A stretch of 64,000 nucleotides of DNA from Datnioides undecimradiatus (lineage: Eukaryota; Chordata; Actinopteri; Lobotiformes; Datnioididae): assembly GCA_008933995.1 (NCBI GenBank), contig WARS01000036.1, positions 3,696,419-3,760,418 of the forward strand, read 5' to 3'. The notes under the pieces were generated by a model that searched no databases, was not told the DNA's origin, and saw only the letters and a list, made by a program, of their open reading frames with translations. The position numbers and the translations under genes were made by a program. Shown one piece after another: positions 38,875 through 50,214 of the stretch (position 1 is the first letter of the stretch; the number at the start of each line of letters is the position of its first letter).

Positions 38875-40070
38875 CACTACTCACAATAAATTAGGGATAT
38901 TGTGAGAGACTCAGTGGATGTCATACATACGGTGTTTGTTTCACTTCAGAGATTTTTGGGATAGGGAGGCAATTGTATTGGGGTGATAGACACAGAACTA
39001 CTGGCAGAGTTCGTGACAGACCCAGGAGTGGAGCCCCACGAGTGACAGACCGCAACGATGACCAGTACCTAAGGACCTATGCACTCAGACATCGTTATGC
39101 AACTGCCACACAGCTGCAGGCCCGTTTACGAGATGTGAGGGGTACTAGGGTTTCCAGACAAACCGTTCGCAACCGACTCCACCGCTTTGGCTTGAATGCC
39201 AGACGACTGTTGCAGGTGACTCCACGTTTGCAGTGGGCACAAGACCATGTGACCTGGACAATGCAGCAGTGGTCTACTGTTCTGTTCACTGATGAGTGTC
39301 GGGTCACCTTGCACAGAAATGATGGTCGTCAGCATTGCTGGAGAAGGCGAGGTGAGCGATACGCCAAGGTCAACATGGTCCCCAGGGTTCGCTTTGGTGG
39401 AGGAGGTGCAACAGTCTGGGCAGGCATCACCAGTCAGCGCAAAACAGATTTGGTTATTGTAGATGGCTCAGTCACTGCACGTTCTTACCTCAGAGACATC
39501 ATAGAACCCATCATCATCCCCCAATTCCGCCAGCACACCCCCAACTTTCTGTTCATGGATGATAATGCTCCACCACATCGTGCCAGAATTGTCACAGCTC
39601 GACTTCAGGAAGTCGGAGTGCCTCATATGGTATGGCCAGCAATGTCCCCTGACCTGAACCCCATAGAGCACGTCTGGGACCAGCTGAAGCTGAAGCAGAG
39701 ACTGGATGATCGTACCCCACCCCCACGTGACCTGGCAGAACTGCGTGTAGCACTTGTGGAAGAGTGGAACGCATTGCCTCAGAACAACATCATGAGGCTA
39801 GTGAGGAGCATGAGACGTCGCTGTCAAGCTGTCATTGCGGAAAATGGTGGAAACACCCGCTACTGACATTGTCAATTTTTGTTATTTGGGGCTATCCATG
39901 TTATTGTCTAAATTTTTGGGGTAATAAATATTAAACTAATGAAAATGGTGTTTCTTCTCATTCATTATTAGTAATATCAAAGGGAACTTTTACTTATTTC
40001 ATTAAAATTCAGACCAAATAGGAAAAGCACTCATGTAAATAACAATATCCCTAACTTATTGTGAGTAGTG
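38875..40070 (+). mobile_element. Tc1/mariner-type DNA transposon (1196 bp)
   Basis: Terminal inverted repeats of 29 bp, one mismatch, lie at 38875-38903 and 40042-40070. They start CACTACTCACAATAA and are followed by TTAGGGATATTGT. Each end abuts TA (38873-38874 and 40071-40072), the target duplication of this superfamily. One reading frame fills the interior. An AATAAA follows at about 39923. The clean ends and frame with no internal stop suggest a fairly young insertion. The element is about 100-150 bp shorter than family members with a full transposase, matching the missing N-terminus. Confidence 0.95.
38973..39866 (+). pseudogene. Tc1-type transposase, DD34E, lacking its N-terminal helix-turn-helix
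   Basis: The 297-codon frame, counted from a TTG at 38973, has no internal stop. It begins in the linker between the two DNA-binding subdomains ([14 protein letters not shown], residues 10-23). The second helix-turn-helix follows (about 30-75). The catalytic core has D107 in LFTDECR, D197 in [11 protein letters not shown] and E232 in [13 protein letters not shown]197 and E232 are 34 residues apart, the Tc1 DD34E spacing. [10 protein letters not shown] (142-151) is the usual glycine-rich box. Tc1 transposases are about 340 residues; the first helix-turn-helix is absent, and upstream in-frame sequence back to the inverted repeat gives neither an ATG nor a match. The first in-frame ATG is codon 97. 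A complete protein is therefore unlikely, although the catalytic part is intact. Confidence 0.88.
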
Positions 40071-40249
40071 TAAATCCTCACACCTGATTATCAGTGGAGA
40101 TTATTAAAACTCTTGTATAGTGAAATCAGTCTTCAATGCCTATTGTCTCATATGAATACATACATATATCAAATTAACTCTGTTCTGCTCAGCTCCGATA
40201 CATGTCAATGTGTTTTTGCTCTTTTTTGTTATCTTTAATTAGCATAACT

Positions 40250-40585
40250 ACTTTATTTTAAAGCAACAGGGCAACATTTGGAGAAATGCTGGACTGCAGA
40301 AAGCAAAACATAAATTTAAAATGTCTTGACAAAAGATACAATACAATACAATCTTCAGCACAACTTTCTTGTCTGCATGGAAGATATGGTGTTGGAGCCA
40401 GCAGCGGGTTAGCGTAGCTTAGCATTAAGACTGCAAACAGGGAAACAGCTAGCCTGGCTCTGTCCAAGAGAAACACTGAGCTACAGCAGCAATTAACATG
40501 TTGCATGTAGATTATATGTTGTGATTTCATGTGTACAGGTGTCTTATTTACAGCTGTAGTTCCAGAATAATATTCCTTTAAATAC
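40250..40585. repeat. Old interspersed teleost repeat beside the Tc1 element
   Basis: Holds GGAGCCAGCAGCGGGTTAGC then GTAGCTTAGCATTAAGACTG and GAAACAGCTAGCCTGGCTCT, a string I recognise as a very common percomorph repeat (often with AGCTTAGCATAAAGACTGG). The downstream CAATTAACATGTTG matches its later part. No name or class is claimed. Limits are approximate. Confidence 0.6.
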
Positions 40586-41689
40586 GTCTCAGTGGTCCAT
40601 GTCAGTCGTCGAGATAATGTCTCCCAGTTCTATAGTGTCCTTTTTGTTTATTTTCATGGCACCCTGGAGTATATTTATCAGGCCTACATCCCATCACATT
40701 AGCAGGCAGAGCCTATTTATACAACAAACCCAGCGCTGAACCTCACTGTCATGTGAGCTTGTGAGACTTCTTTGTGTAACACAAAGCTGTGGTGATTCTT
40801 GAAGCTCCAACGTGAGGAAACATGATATTCATGCCAGTCTGGAAGAGGGAGCAGAGGGCTGAGAACTGCGCACAGTAACAGCACAGAGGGTTTTACCGAG
40901 CGTGACACGACCCTGTGAAGGTCACTCATCCATGTAAATAATATGGCATCAGTGAACAAACACACACTGACAAACGCACAGGACAGCGCAGGACAGTGAT
41001 ACAACCACACAGGAGGATGGCAGAGTATCAGATGTGAACATGAATAAATCCATAAAGTTGCTATGAAATGTGAGACGTATGTATGACCCAAGAAGACCAG
41101 TCCATGGTCAAGAGCACATCATCTAAACACGAACACATAAAAATACATATAAATGAAACAGACACAATACAATTTGCCTTCTGTTGTATTTTTTTATAAT
41201 AAATGTGAATTAACTGCCATCTGACTGATATTTTGGTCATATTAAGTAAGGGAATTAGTTTTGACTTTGTGATGTTTGAATTGTTTGAACCAACTGCCTG
41301 GCTGTCATATCAACATCCCCATATAGCTCACACTTGAGCAATAGCGCACTTTTTACAAAAAACTTAACATAGAGTTTAAAGTATTTAAGAGTATTTGGAA
41401 ACACCCTATATATCACTGTATTAGCTCGTTTGGAGAAGGACAGGGGGTGTGTTCGGAGTAGCTTATCAGCTGTGGGTCTGATAAACTGACTTAAAGTTTG
41501 TATTTTGCTATAATTTGTCCACCTAAGAGCAGAAAACATGTCTATTTAAAAGGGGTTGTGTGTTTATGTTCACCTGATGAATTATCATCCAAAGTTCGCT
41601 CTCCTGTTAACTCCACCAGCTCCTCAGAACAATGTCTTGCCTCTTTATCTAATCGATGTTCCACATTCTATACAAGCTAGTTGATAATT

Positions 41690-41825
41690 ACGTTGTTCGG
41701 TACTAAGCAGACAGTGTGCAGTGGGTTTGTCTGCTAGAGACCACCGGCAATTGTATTATTAAACCAAAACAATGAACTAAAAGAGGCCAAAAAGCCCAGT
41801 ACAGCTGCAGAGCAGAGCAGGTGAT
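41690..41825 (+). repeat. Interspersed repeat fragment, family R2, copy 3
   Basis: Contains ACGTTGTTCGGTACTAAGCA, GACAGTGTGCAGTGGGTTTG, AGAGGCCAAAAAGCCC and TACAGCTGCAGAGCAGAGCA. This is the longest of three copies in the window. Confidence 0.5.
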
Positions 41826-42109
41826 GTTGGCCGTGGTTCTGTCTGATTCCATGTTATTGTTAATGATCTTAAATGCGTCAGGTCTGACTGAGAATTACAT
41901 CATTTTTATGATTGCTCTCTTAAGTATAAACCCTAACGTGTGTGTACAGGCTTGTATGGTGTCCCAGCCGCTGCCCATGCTCCTCAACTGGGTCCATGAA
42001 TAATGCACCGCTCGCATTTTCATACCACTTCCTCTTCCCTCCCTCCATCCCATTTTCTCCTCCCCATCTTCGCCTCCCTCCTCCTCCCCCTGTGCCATAG
42101 TAAAAATAG

Positions 42110-42440
42110 AACCGCAGACCTGCAAGCTTTCGCTCTGGTGTTTACACCATCATGACCCTCCCCGCTGCTCTCTCTCTCCTGACAGTAGGGTTATTACTCT
42201 CATTCATCTCAGCCTGTTCTCTCTATCCTCCACGGGAGCCGGAGAGCAGAAACAAGAGAGGAGGTTGTCGGGCCAGACTGGGAGCAGAGAGAAGGTCCTC
42301 AGGTAGCATATAGATGCTTCATCTCCATATCTTTATTATGTGCCTCATAAAAATAGCCCTGCAAAGGCCTTCGCTGCTCGCCTCCTCTCGCCTCCCACTC
42401 CTCCTCTGCATGCACTCAGTCTCCGCTCAGGGGAAATGAG
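42110..42440. promoter_or_regulatory. Candidate regulatory block
   Basis: Unique sequence with MEF2-like words (ATAAAAATAG near 42348; TAAAAATAG near 42101), a TTTATTATG word and GC-rich flanks. No conservation test was possible. Confidence 0.2.
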
Positions 42441-45400
42441 GAGCCGTTCTTCCCAGACATTAAATGTAGAAACTAGGATGCACAGACAGAAAAACTAGAC
42501 GCCTTCTTCTTCTTCTGTGGATGCAAAGCAGTAATAAAGCTCCTTGTCAGTACATGAAAATACACATCAGGGATATAAGATGTGAAAAACCACTCCAAAC
42601 TCGCTTTATCTAGGTTTTTATATAGTGCATGGATTTTTGTTCTTACCTTCTTTGTGTTTATTTTTCTTTTTCTAATTGTGATAAAGAGTTTTTGGAGAGC
42701 AAACCAAACTGGTTGGTTGGTTATTCGATTTGTAAGCAGCAATAACAGGCTTGTCAAGCTTTGGGGCTGCTGGGCTGTGTTTTTATCTGATCTGGCATTA
42801 GCACGTATTAGTCAGCTCTACAGTAGTAACCTTGTGACCTCAGCATGTGGGCTACGTTACAGAAAAAGGCCTGTTGGTCGGAGTTCTCAGGAGTTCCTCC
42901 AATGTTTTATTGATCCATCCATCCACACCAGCCTTCTCCCTACGTGGACCTCGTTTGCTCCCGTCAGAGCTGCTACAGCCTCTAGAGGATTTTGTAACTT
43001 ATTAATTTGTCTTGGGGGACCGGCTAAAATGACTGACCCTGTCGTTCCTTCTTTGGAGGACAGTCTCTATAGCCATGGCATTACTCTATTTTAGACAGAA
43101 ACAGTCAAGGTTCATTGTTTCATAGTAAAGCATGCTGGCGAACAAAAACAATGCATTCTGGGTTTCACTTTCTTCTGCATGGATCATCGATGCTGCATCA
43201 GTGCTTTATAGGGTTTTTTGCAGGGTTTTAAATGTCGAAGGAGTGAGCTGGAGATTTAAGCCAGTTCTCATGGTTAAATTGAAATCTGCACACGAGCCGT
43301 ACTAGAAGCTAGACAGGCATAGCGACAGTAACTGGGGAGGGTGTAGTAAAGGGTCAACCAGGAACAGGCCTACCTCATTTAATCACATATCTCCTCCATG
43401 GATCATTTACATCACATCACTGCACCTACTGAAGGACTAACATCTCTTAAACAGCAAGGAGCAGTAGTCTAAGAAGTGAACACTCACAGCAAGCTTTAAA
43501 GGAGACAGTTATAAGATAAAGATAAACTCTATTGCTAAAGGTCTGTTCTCGCCTGTTCTTGTGTCTCCTCCTCCACTCTTTTAAAGGTCACAGTGGAAAC
43601 AAGGAGAAGATGGATGGAGCAGACAAACCCAAAGCATTTGAACATCGTCCGATGTTCCATATGGAGGATCTTTTTAAAGATTTGCACTGATCCTCCTACC
43701 AAGCCTAACACACACACACAGACATCACACTCAAAAGAGTGAATGTCAAACTTTACATAGGTATATGTGTGTGAGAAACAACACTTGTACAGTATGCCAT
43801 ATATGTGGGGTGTTCATCACTAAGTTATAGTTGTGTCACTGCTTATGAAGTGAAACCGCTCAGTATGCATCCTTATTTGGCCACTTTCAATGTATTCATG
43901 CATGTTTTTATCGCATGTGACATTACTTTCTAGGAAACGTCTAGAGAGGACCCTTGAGCTCTTCAGATAGTCACAAATATGTGTTTTTCCACAATTTCTG
44001 TCTAACAGTGTTTATGTTACTGCTGCAGCAGCCCAGAATAGCACAGACGCAGTATTATAAGGGCAAATTATGTCTTCCATATTTGCATAGCCCTAAGGGT
44101 CGAAGAAACATACATTTCCTCGGCTGCTGACATCAGCGGGTGTCTGTAGATTGTACATGCCTTAAAGCATGCTCTGGGCCTGTCTCTTTAAGTAAAAATC
44201 TATTTTTAAAAAAAAAAAAAAAGAGGAAAAAGTAAATACTCAATTCACGACAGTGTATCAGCATCCCCTTTTACAGTGCAAAAAGAAAGAAGAAAGAAAA
44301 TTGAAATAAATGTTTGCCAAACACGCAAACAGGTCTGCAAATGATTTCATAGTAAAGAAGAATCTTTTCATGCTCTCGTAACTTTCAGTTTTAACAACGG
44401 GATATGCTGTACTATTGAACTTTTATAGTGCTATTAGATGATACTTTAGGCCTCACCTGCATCTGTTTGTTGTGCTCTAGTTGGTTGCGGCAAACAGAAT
44501 AGACAGCTGATCACAATTTTGATTTTCGATTTTTTTTTCGTCAAGGTTTTAGTGACATACCCATACCAATATTTGAGAAAACTTGCTTGTATCATAGTGA
44601 AGCCACGTTAGATCATTGAGACAGTGCCGCTGTTGTTTCAGAACCATGGACAGCACTGAGTAAAGCTAAGAGACAGACTGATAGCTGCAAGTGCAAACAG
44701 CTGTTAGCGCTTCCCCCTGCAGATTTTGTCGGCAAATCATTCACGTATTTAAAAATGATTAAGCTCTCTGCTAGTGCAATGTCCTGACATGAGCGCGCTG
44801 GTTAATAAATGCATCCTTTGATTTAGAAGCGCTTGCGTTTGGACTTGTAAACCAGCACTTTTCCTCTCATCCCAGCACTGCCCAGCGATCTGTCATTGAA
44901 TTTTCAGTCTATGATAAAACGGCGCCTTCAAAATCTTTAACAGACGCCTCGATCACTTCATCCGTCCCTGTCAACGTTGAAACCAAACCTACACCCTTGG
45001 TCAGGATTATTAAATTCAGCCCCTTTCAGTGATTTTTAATAGTTACTAATGTCTGATTGTGATGAGGTGAATGGTCTCAGTGTTGCTCTGAAGACAAAGA
45101 TGCTGCTTTCTTCTGTAAAACTACCAAAATGTTCCCATGTATCCCTTTTACTGTAAAGCATGCGCTGTGTGTGGGAAGGTGAAAGTGCCAGAGCGCAGAG
45201 GACAGGCAGACACATATTCCAACTGAGGTGAGTTAAGTGCACTTTCACCAGAGACTGAACAGACAGCGTGCGAGCGCTGTGAAGAATCCACATCCATTTC
45301 ATTATTCGAAGGGCAACAGAACAAAACCAAATCATGTGAAAGAAAACACACAGTGACACAGTGAAACATGCTGATACAAGTGCTGTGAAGGAATCAAAGC

Positions 45401-45676
45401 GCTGTTTTCGGACCCTTTGTGAATATGAGGCATGTTGCAGACGGACTGTCACACCTTCTCTTTGACTGTTTCCCGTGGCAGGATTTTTAAATTACCCCCT
45501 GGACATCCTGCAGTCTCCACAGCTTTTCAAAGAGCTTTTAGTTTGGCATTTGATTCCCTCTCGCTCTTTCTTTAGACATATCTGTGTTTCTTTTCTTCTC
45601 TCCCCTTTCTTCTCTTTCATGCAAAACACCTTGGCTGCTGAAAGGGACTGTTGGAGGAATTCACAGTTATTGAATG

Positions 45677-46091
45677 CAGAGAGGGGAGGAGAGGGGAGAT
45701 AAAATAAAGGAAGAGAGGAAACAAGGAGGGAAGATGAGAGGGGGAGTACAGAGGAGGCAGGGCAGGCCAGGAGAGGAGATAAAGGAGGAGAGGAAAGGAA
45801 AGGAAACAAGTAGAGGAGATAAAACAGAAAACTGTAAGAGGACAGGAACAGAGGTAACAGGAAACAAGGACATGAAAGGAGAGGAGACAAGGAGACAAGG
45901 TGGGGGGAAAGGGAGAGGAGAGGAGACGAAGGCGTAGAGGAAACAAGAAAAAGGAATGAGGGAAGAAGAGGAGAGGAAAAAAGCATATGAAAGGAGAGTA
46001 GAGGAGATAAAAGCAGAAAAGAGGAGTGAAACGAGATGAATAAGAGAAGGGAGAGGAAGAAAGGAGAGGACAGGAGGAGGATGAGAAGCCA
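45677..46091. repeat. Polypurine (GGA/GGAAA-rich) tract, about 415 bp
   Basis: The + strand is almost entirely A and G for about 415 bp, with GAGGGGAGGAGAGG-type words and few interruptions. Such tracts can form triplex (H-)DNA. The minus-strand frames of 109-235 codons here are Ser/Leu/Pro-rich readings of the complementary pyrimidine strand and are not genes. Confidence 0.93.
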
Positions 46092-46200
46092 GTCGTTCTT
46101 TACCCGGGGGGAGGCACAGCAGGGGGTGAGGGAGGTGACGGGGGGAGGTGGGCTCCTCATCCCTCTCTCCTCCAACTGAGCCTCCTTCCTCAAGGTCAAT

Positions 46201-46235
46201 CACACACGTACACACACATGCAGACAGACATACAT

Positions 46236-46280
<45 letters not shown>

Positions 46281-46470
46281 CAGGCAGGTTGGCAGACATG
46301 GTACACACACACGCACACACACACATTTAGTCGAGCTCAAGTAGAAAAGACGCCTTCTGCCTGCTTTTCTCTCTCTGACTCTCTGTACCAACCCGCCAAG
46401 TCTCAGTCAACCATCTGGAGATAAAAACACCATTCTTCCCACACACACACACACACACACATACACACAC
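46201..46470. repeat. Cluster of (AC)n microsatellites
   Basis: AC runs at about 46234-46278, 46303-46325 and 46440-46470, directly after the polypurine tract. Confidence 0.95.
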
Positions 46471-48060
46471 TCACTCACAGTGTGTGTTTATGATAATAGA
46501 CCAAATGCCTCTATTGATTCTTTCTCTTTCCGTGTCTGTCTGTCTGTGAGTGTGCGCATGTTGAATCGGTTTTATTTCTACATGAGGAACACATTTCCTT
46601 CTCCATCTTTAAAATATTCCCTTGTATTCCTCCTAAAGTCAAAATTATAAAAGTTCTCCATTTTAATAAATCATTCACCGTCTATTATCGAGTTCCACAA
46701 ATACATTTCTTTTTTTTTTTAATACAATCCCCTCAAAGGACATTTGCAAAATGAAGTGTCTGTAGCTGCTGAACACTCAGCGCACACAGCTGAGGGATTG
46801 TCGGGAAGGTAACCTTTCGCGGTTTCTTGTGAAAGTGTCATCAACACTCCAAGTGTTAGTGAAAATGAGCAGCAGGGGTTTGAATTCACTGACAATTGAA
46901 AACCTTGCCTGCCTGAAACGCAGAACGCAAACACGGAGATGCGGCTCATGAGAAACGTCAAACGTGAACATGTTGTGAAATACGAGCTCGGCGGCGGAAT
47001 GCTCACCTGTTTGCACTCGCATCAGCGTATTTCTGAGGGCATCTTCTGACTTTATGGGTCTAGAACTGGACAACAGCAGCCACAGAGAGAAGAGCACAGA
47101 GCATTTGGGGAAAATAATGCCCAATTTATACTGGATGTTAGATTATAATGCAGAACCTATTGCGCGTGCAGCCGCATTTGATCAAAGTCTTGTTTCATCA
47201 TGTGTTGTATCCCCAAAACCTTGAGAACTCTTCTGTGCCACCTTTAGGTTTCAAGGCGCCAACATCCAAATGGTCTCTTCCTCTTCCTCTTCCTCTCTTC
47301 CTGAGGGCAAACATATCTTTATTTGTGACACTGACTGTAAATGCTTTGAAATAACATGCTTAAATGTAAGCAACAATGCCCAAAAACTGGTTATGGAAAC
47401 AATGACTCTTGACCGTTTATTGGTCAAGAAGGAAGAGCTGTGATACTGCAACAAAGCCTGCGGATGGAAGTCACTGAACGGGTTAATCAAACATTCAGCT
47501 CAGCTGGGAGTTGTAGTGTTGGCACTCTGTTTTCTAGCAACAGTTAACATTGTTTTAACCTTGTTCGTGGCTGTTTCCTGACCACAGCCAGGAAGCTTTT
47601 GTGTCCGAATCTAAAAAAAAAAAAAAAACCCATCAGAGCAGAAAACCTTTTGATTTTTGCAAAAGCGGTTGAAGGAACAGACATACAGCGGTGTCCTGCT
47701 GATAGCGACACCAGATCAGATGGTGCAGGCTGCTCTCTATTATGTTGCTCCCATAGGTGTTTAGTCGGTGAAGGCCATGATTCAGAGTAGAATCATCATT
47801 AACCACTGAATGAGCCTTTGTGACCTGTATATAGCCTCTGTGACCTTTGGAAGCCTCTGCATTCATCACGTCTCTCTACTCATATATTCAAGTTTCTCAA
47901 TTCATTTGTATTTCTATACCTTCTATCATTTAAATGTTGCACTCTTGTTTTTTTTTATGTTTGATTCCTATAAATGAATGTTGACTAATGGATAAATGGT
48001 CTGCGAAATTAGAAAACAGCTAAAAACCAGTTGTGTTGAAGCCTCTAATGGGACGTGAAG

Positions 48061-48178
48061 AATAGGCCTCCTCCCCCCTCCTGTAAAATATTCCTCCCCT
48101 CCTCTCTGGGTCAAAATTGTTCCCCCCTTCCTTTAGCCCCTCCACCCTCGTCCCCTCCTTTTTTTTTTTTTTTTTTTA
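48061..48178. repeat. Polypyrimidine tract ending in T19
   Basis: CCTCCCC-rich sequence followed by a long T run at 48160-48178. Confidence 0.85.
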
Positions 48179-49120
48179 TAACTGGCTGCAAATTCACTGC
48201 TGTTCATTACCCAGGCAGGGTCAATTCCCCAAACAATGTGTTTGGTGTCACAATAAAAAGGGTGTTTTTTATGGCGTGTAGCAGTAAAATGCTATTAAAC
48301 AGATAAAACACCGGCAACGAGCATCAGGAGGATTATAAAAGGAATTGCCTTGATAAACTCCACATATCTGCGTGATGACACACCAGCAGCTCTCTGTCAC
48401 TTGGGAGGAGGAGGGGAGGCGGAGACCGACGAGCACATGGTCAGAGGGTTTGCGCAGCTCTGCAGCGCCACCATCTGGAGGAGAGACAAAGAACAAGGTG
48501 CCTTTCTCTCTGTCCAGCGTCCAGCTCCTCTGGTTCCATGAAAGACAGAAGGTGATTGAAGTCAGATCATATGTGACTGAATATGTTGAAAAGACAGCTT
48601 CTAATTCAAATGGAAACATTTTACTTTTTTGGGCTTTTGTTGAATTTCTCATATCCCTTCCCCGACTGTCTACAGCACAGTAATTTGTCACATCCGAATG
48701 ACGGCACTGTGAATAAAGACAGATATATATTATATTGGCTGTTTCTATGTGTTTTTGCATGGCAGTGGTGTCTGCTATAAACATAGTGGACGCATTTTTA
48801 GTATTCTTTGCTGGGTGGTGGAGAATCTTGTACCGTGGTTCAATCAAGTTCCCCGTTTCGAAGGGAACTGTTTAGATTGATTAGATTGTACGAAAAGGGT
48901 TTTGATCCCCAGTTGAGGGATGATCATTTGGACAAATAAAGCTCAGTCTCCTCAGTATCACAGTGATGCATGAGAGAAATCTGCTTGCATTTCATTGCAA
49001 GATCTTATTAATGTTTTAAAAATGAATCTATTATCTGATATCCCTTCAAAACTTTTGAGTATCTCGTGTTTCAAATCTAATCTGAATTCCTTGAACCCGC
49101 AGACCTTAGAATAGTCTTCT

Positions 49121-49135
49121 GCTTCCCTCTGGTGG
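49121..49135 (-). promoter_or_regulatory. CTCF-like site upstream of CREB1
   Basis: GCTTCCCTCTGGTGG reads CCACCAGAGGGAAGC on the minus strand, 13 of 14 positions of the common vertebrate CTCF core, with A in place of C at one position. It lies about 1.2 kb upstream of the CREB1 CpG-rich promoter. Confidence 0.4.
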
Positions 49136-50214
49136 TTACAGTGAGAATGATCTCACCAAAATCGACCCCTTGACAGACGCTGTGGCTTTCACGCCATGAA
49201 AAAATGCATGTAAATGGTGATTACTGTTAAGTAGCAGGAGTAAGTGTGAAAAGTCTGACTCTAACAAATAAGTCAAGGTGAAGAATGCACTCAGAGAGGT
49301 AGCACATCCTGCGTGGGTACTTTAACTGAATGTCAGGCTGCAGTGACCCAGCGCAGACAAGTGATTGTAAAATATAGTTGTTCAGGGAACCAGCCTTTGT
49401 GCTTTCACCAAATGGAAAGCACGTGAATCGAGCAACTGGCTCCAGTGAGGGGAAGTTATGAAGCAGTTTGTCAAAGTCTGACCGGACATGTTCAATCTGC
49501 TCTGTTCAGCACGGACCCTTACTCAGCCATCTCACAATGACGTGTAGCAGGAGATCAGTGTGGTTACAGTCAGCCTCCTATAGAACAGCTGATTTTAAAA
49601 ATCCATGGCATCTCTCACAGCACGTAGTGTTACTGTGCTGTGATAATAAAGGATGTCCTGAAATGTGTCTTCTCCTTGGATTTGGCAATGAATCCATTTG
49701 AAGGGCACACCATGGCAGGCACGCCCTCACTCAGAAACAGGGAGCCAACTTTTGTCAACAACGTTTTTGAATGTCGGAAAAAAGGCCTTACGTGTACTTT
49801 CACAGGTAACTGATCCATCCTTGACCGCCATCCTGATGAAAACGCAAACTGTGCTGCATCGCTCAGGTCCGTGGATTCTTCTAGCTGCCATAAGAAACAC
49901 TTAGAGCCTGCTCTGTCCTCCTACATTTGACATTAAATCACTGGCCATCACTTCACAGCTCAATATAAATATGACTCTCTATAAATAACAGCAGCAAATC
50001 TTAAATTTGAAGCAAGTTATTCAGGATTATTCACAGACCCGCTGAAACACCAATTTCATGTGATTTAGGTCTACTAACCGGTCTGCAATTCATTTTATGA
50101 TGTTAGTATTTAGCAAACAGATTATTGTTGTACTTATTAAAAGGCTTATTAAACTTCTTATGAACTGCTTTCTGTGAATTATTGGCATTTTGAAAGACGC
50201 TCCACGAGGCATAA

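Larger units (their letters stand above)
40586..50200. other. Gene-poor interval upstream of CREB1
   Basis: No recognisable coding exon in about 9.6 kb. A 170-codon frame at 42582-43094 starts with GTG, is hydrophobic in its first half and matches nothing known to me. Contents are the R2 repeat fragment (41690), candidate enhancer words (42110-42440), a poly(A) tract (about 44205-44222), the polypurine tract (45677), AC arrays (46.2-46.47 kb), pyrimidine tracts (48.06-48.18 kb) and CTCF-like words. Confidence 0.6.

Noticed and set aside
42582..43094. 170-codon + strand frame with a hydrophobic first half
   Set aside because: It begins with GTG, not ATG, matches no family I know, has no clear splice or promoter context, and one frame of this length is expected by chance in 64 kb read six ways.
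45492..46326. Minus-strand frames of up to 235 codons rich in Ser, Leu and Pro
   Set aside because: They are readings of the pyrimidine strand of the polypurine tract and AC arrays; low-complexity composition removes stops.
48269..48847. 192-codon minus-strand frame
   Set aside because: No recognised domain, atypical start and no splice context; overlapping + strand frames are equally open.
48841..48950. Possible tRNA-derived SINE (GGTTTTGATCCCC resembles a B box)
   Set aside because: The B box is poor, no A box at the right spacing was found and there is no tail.
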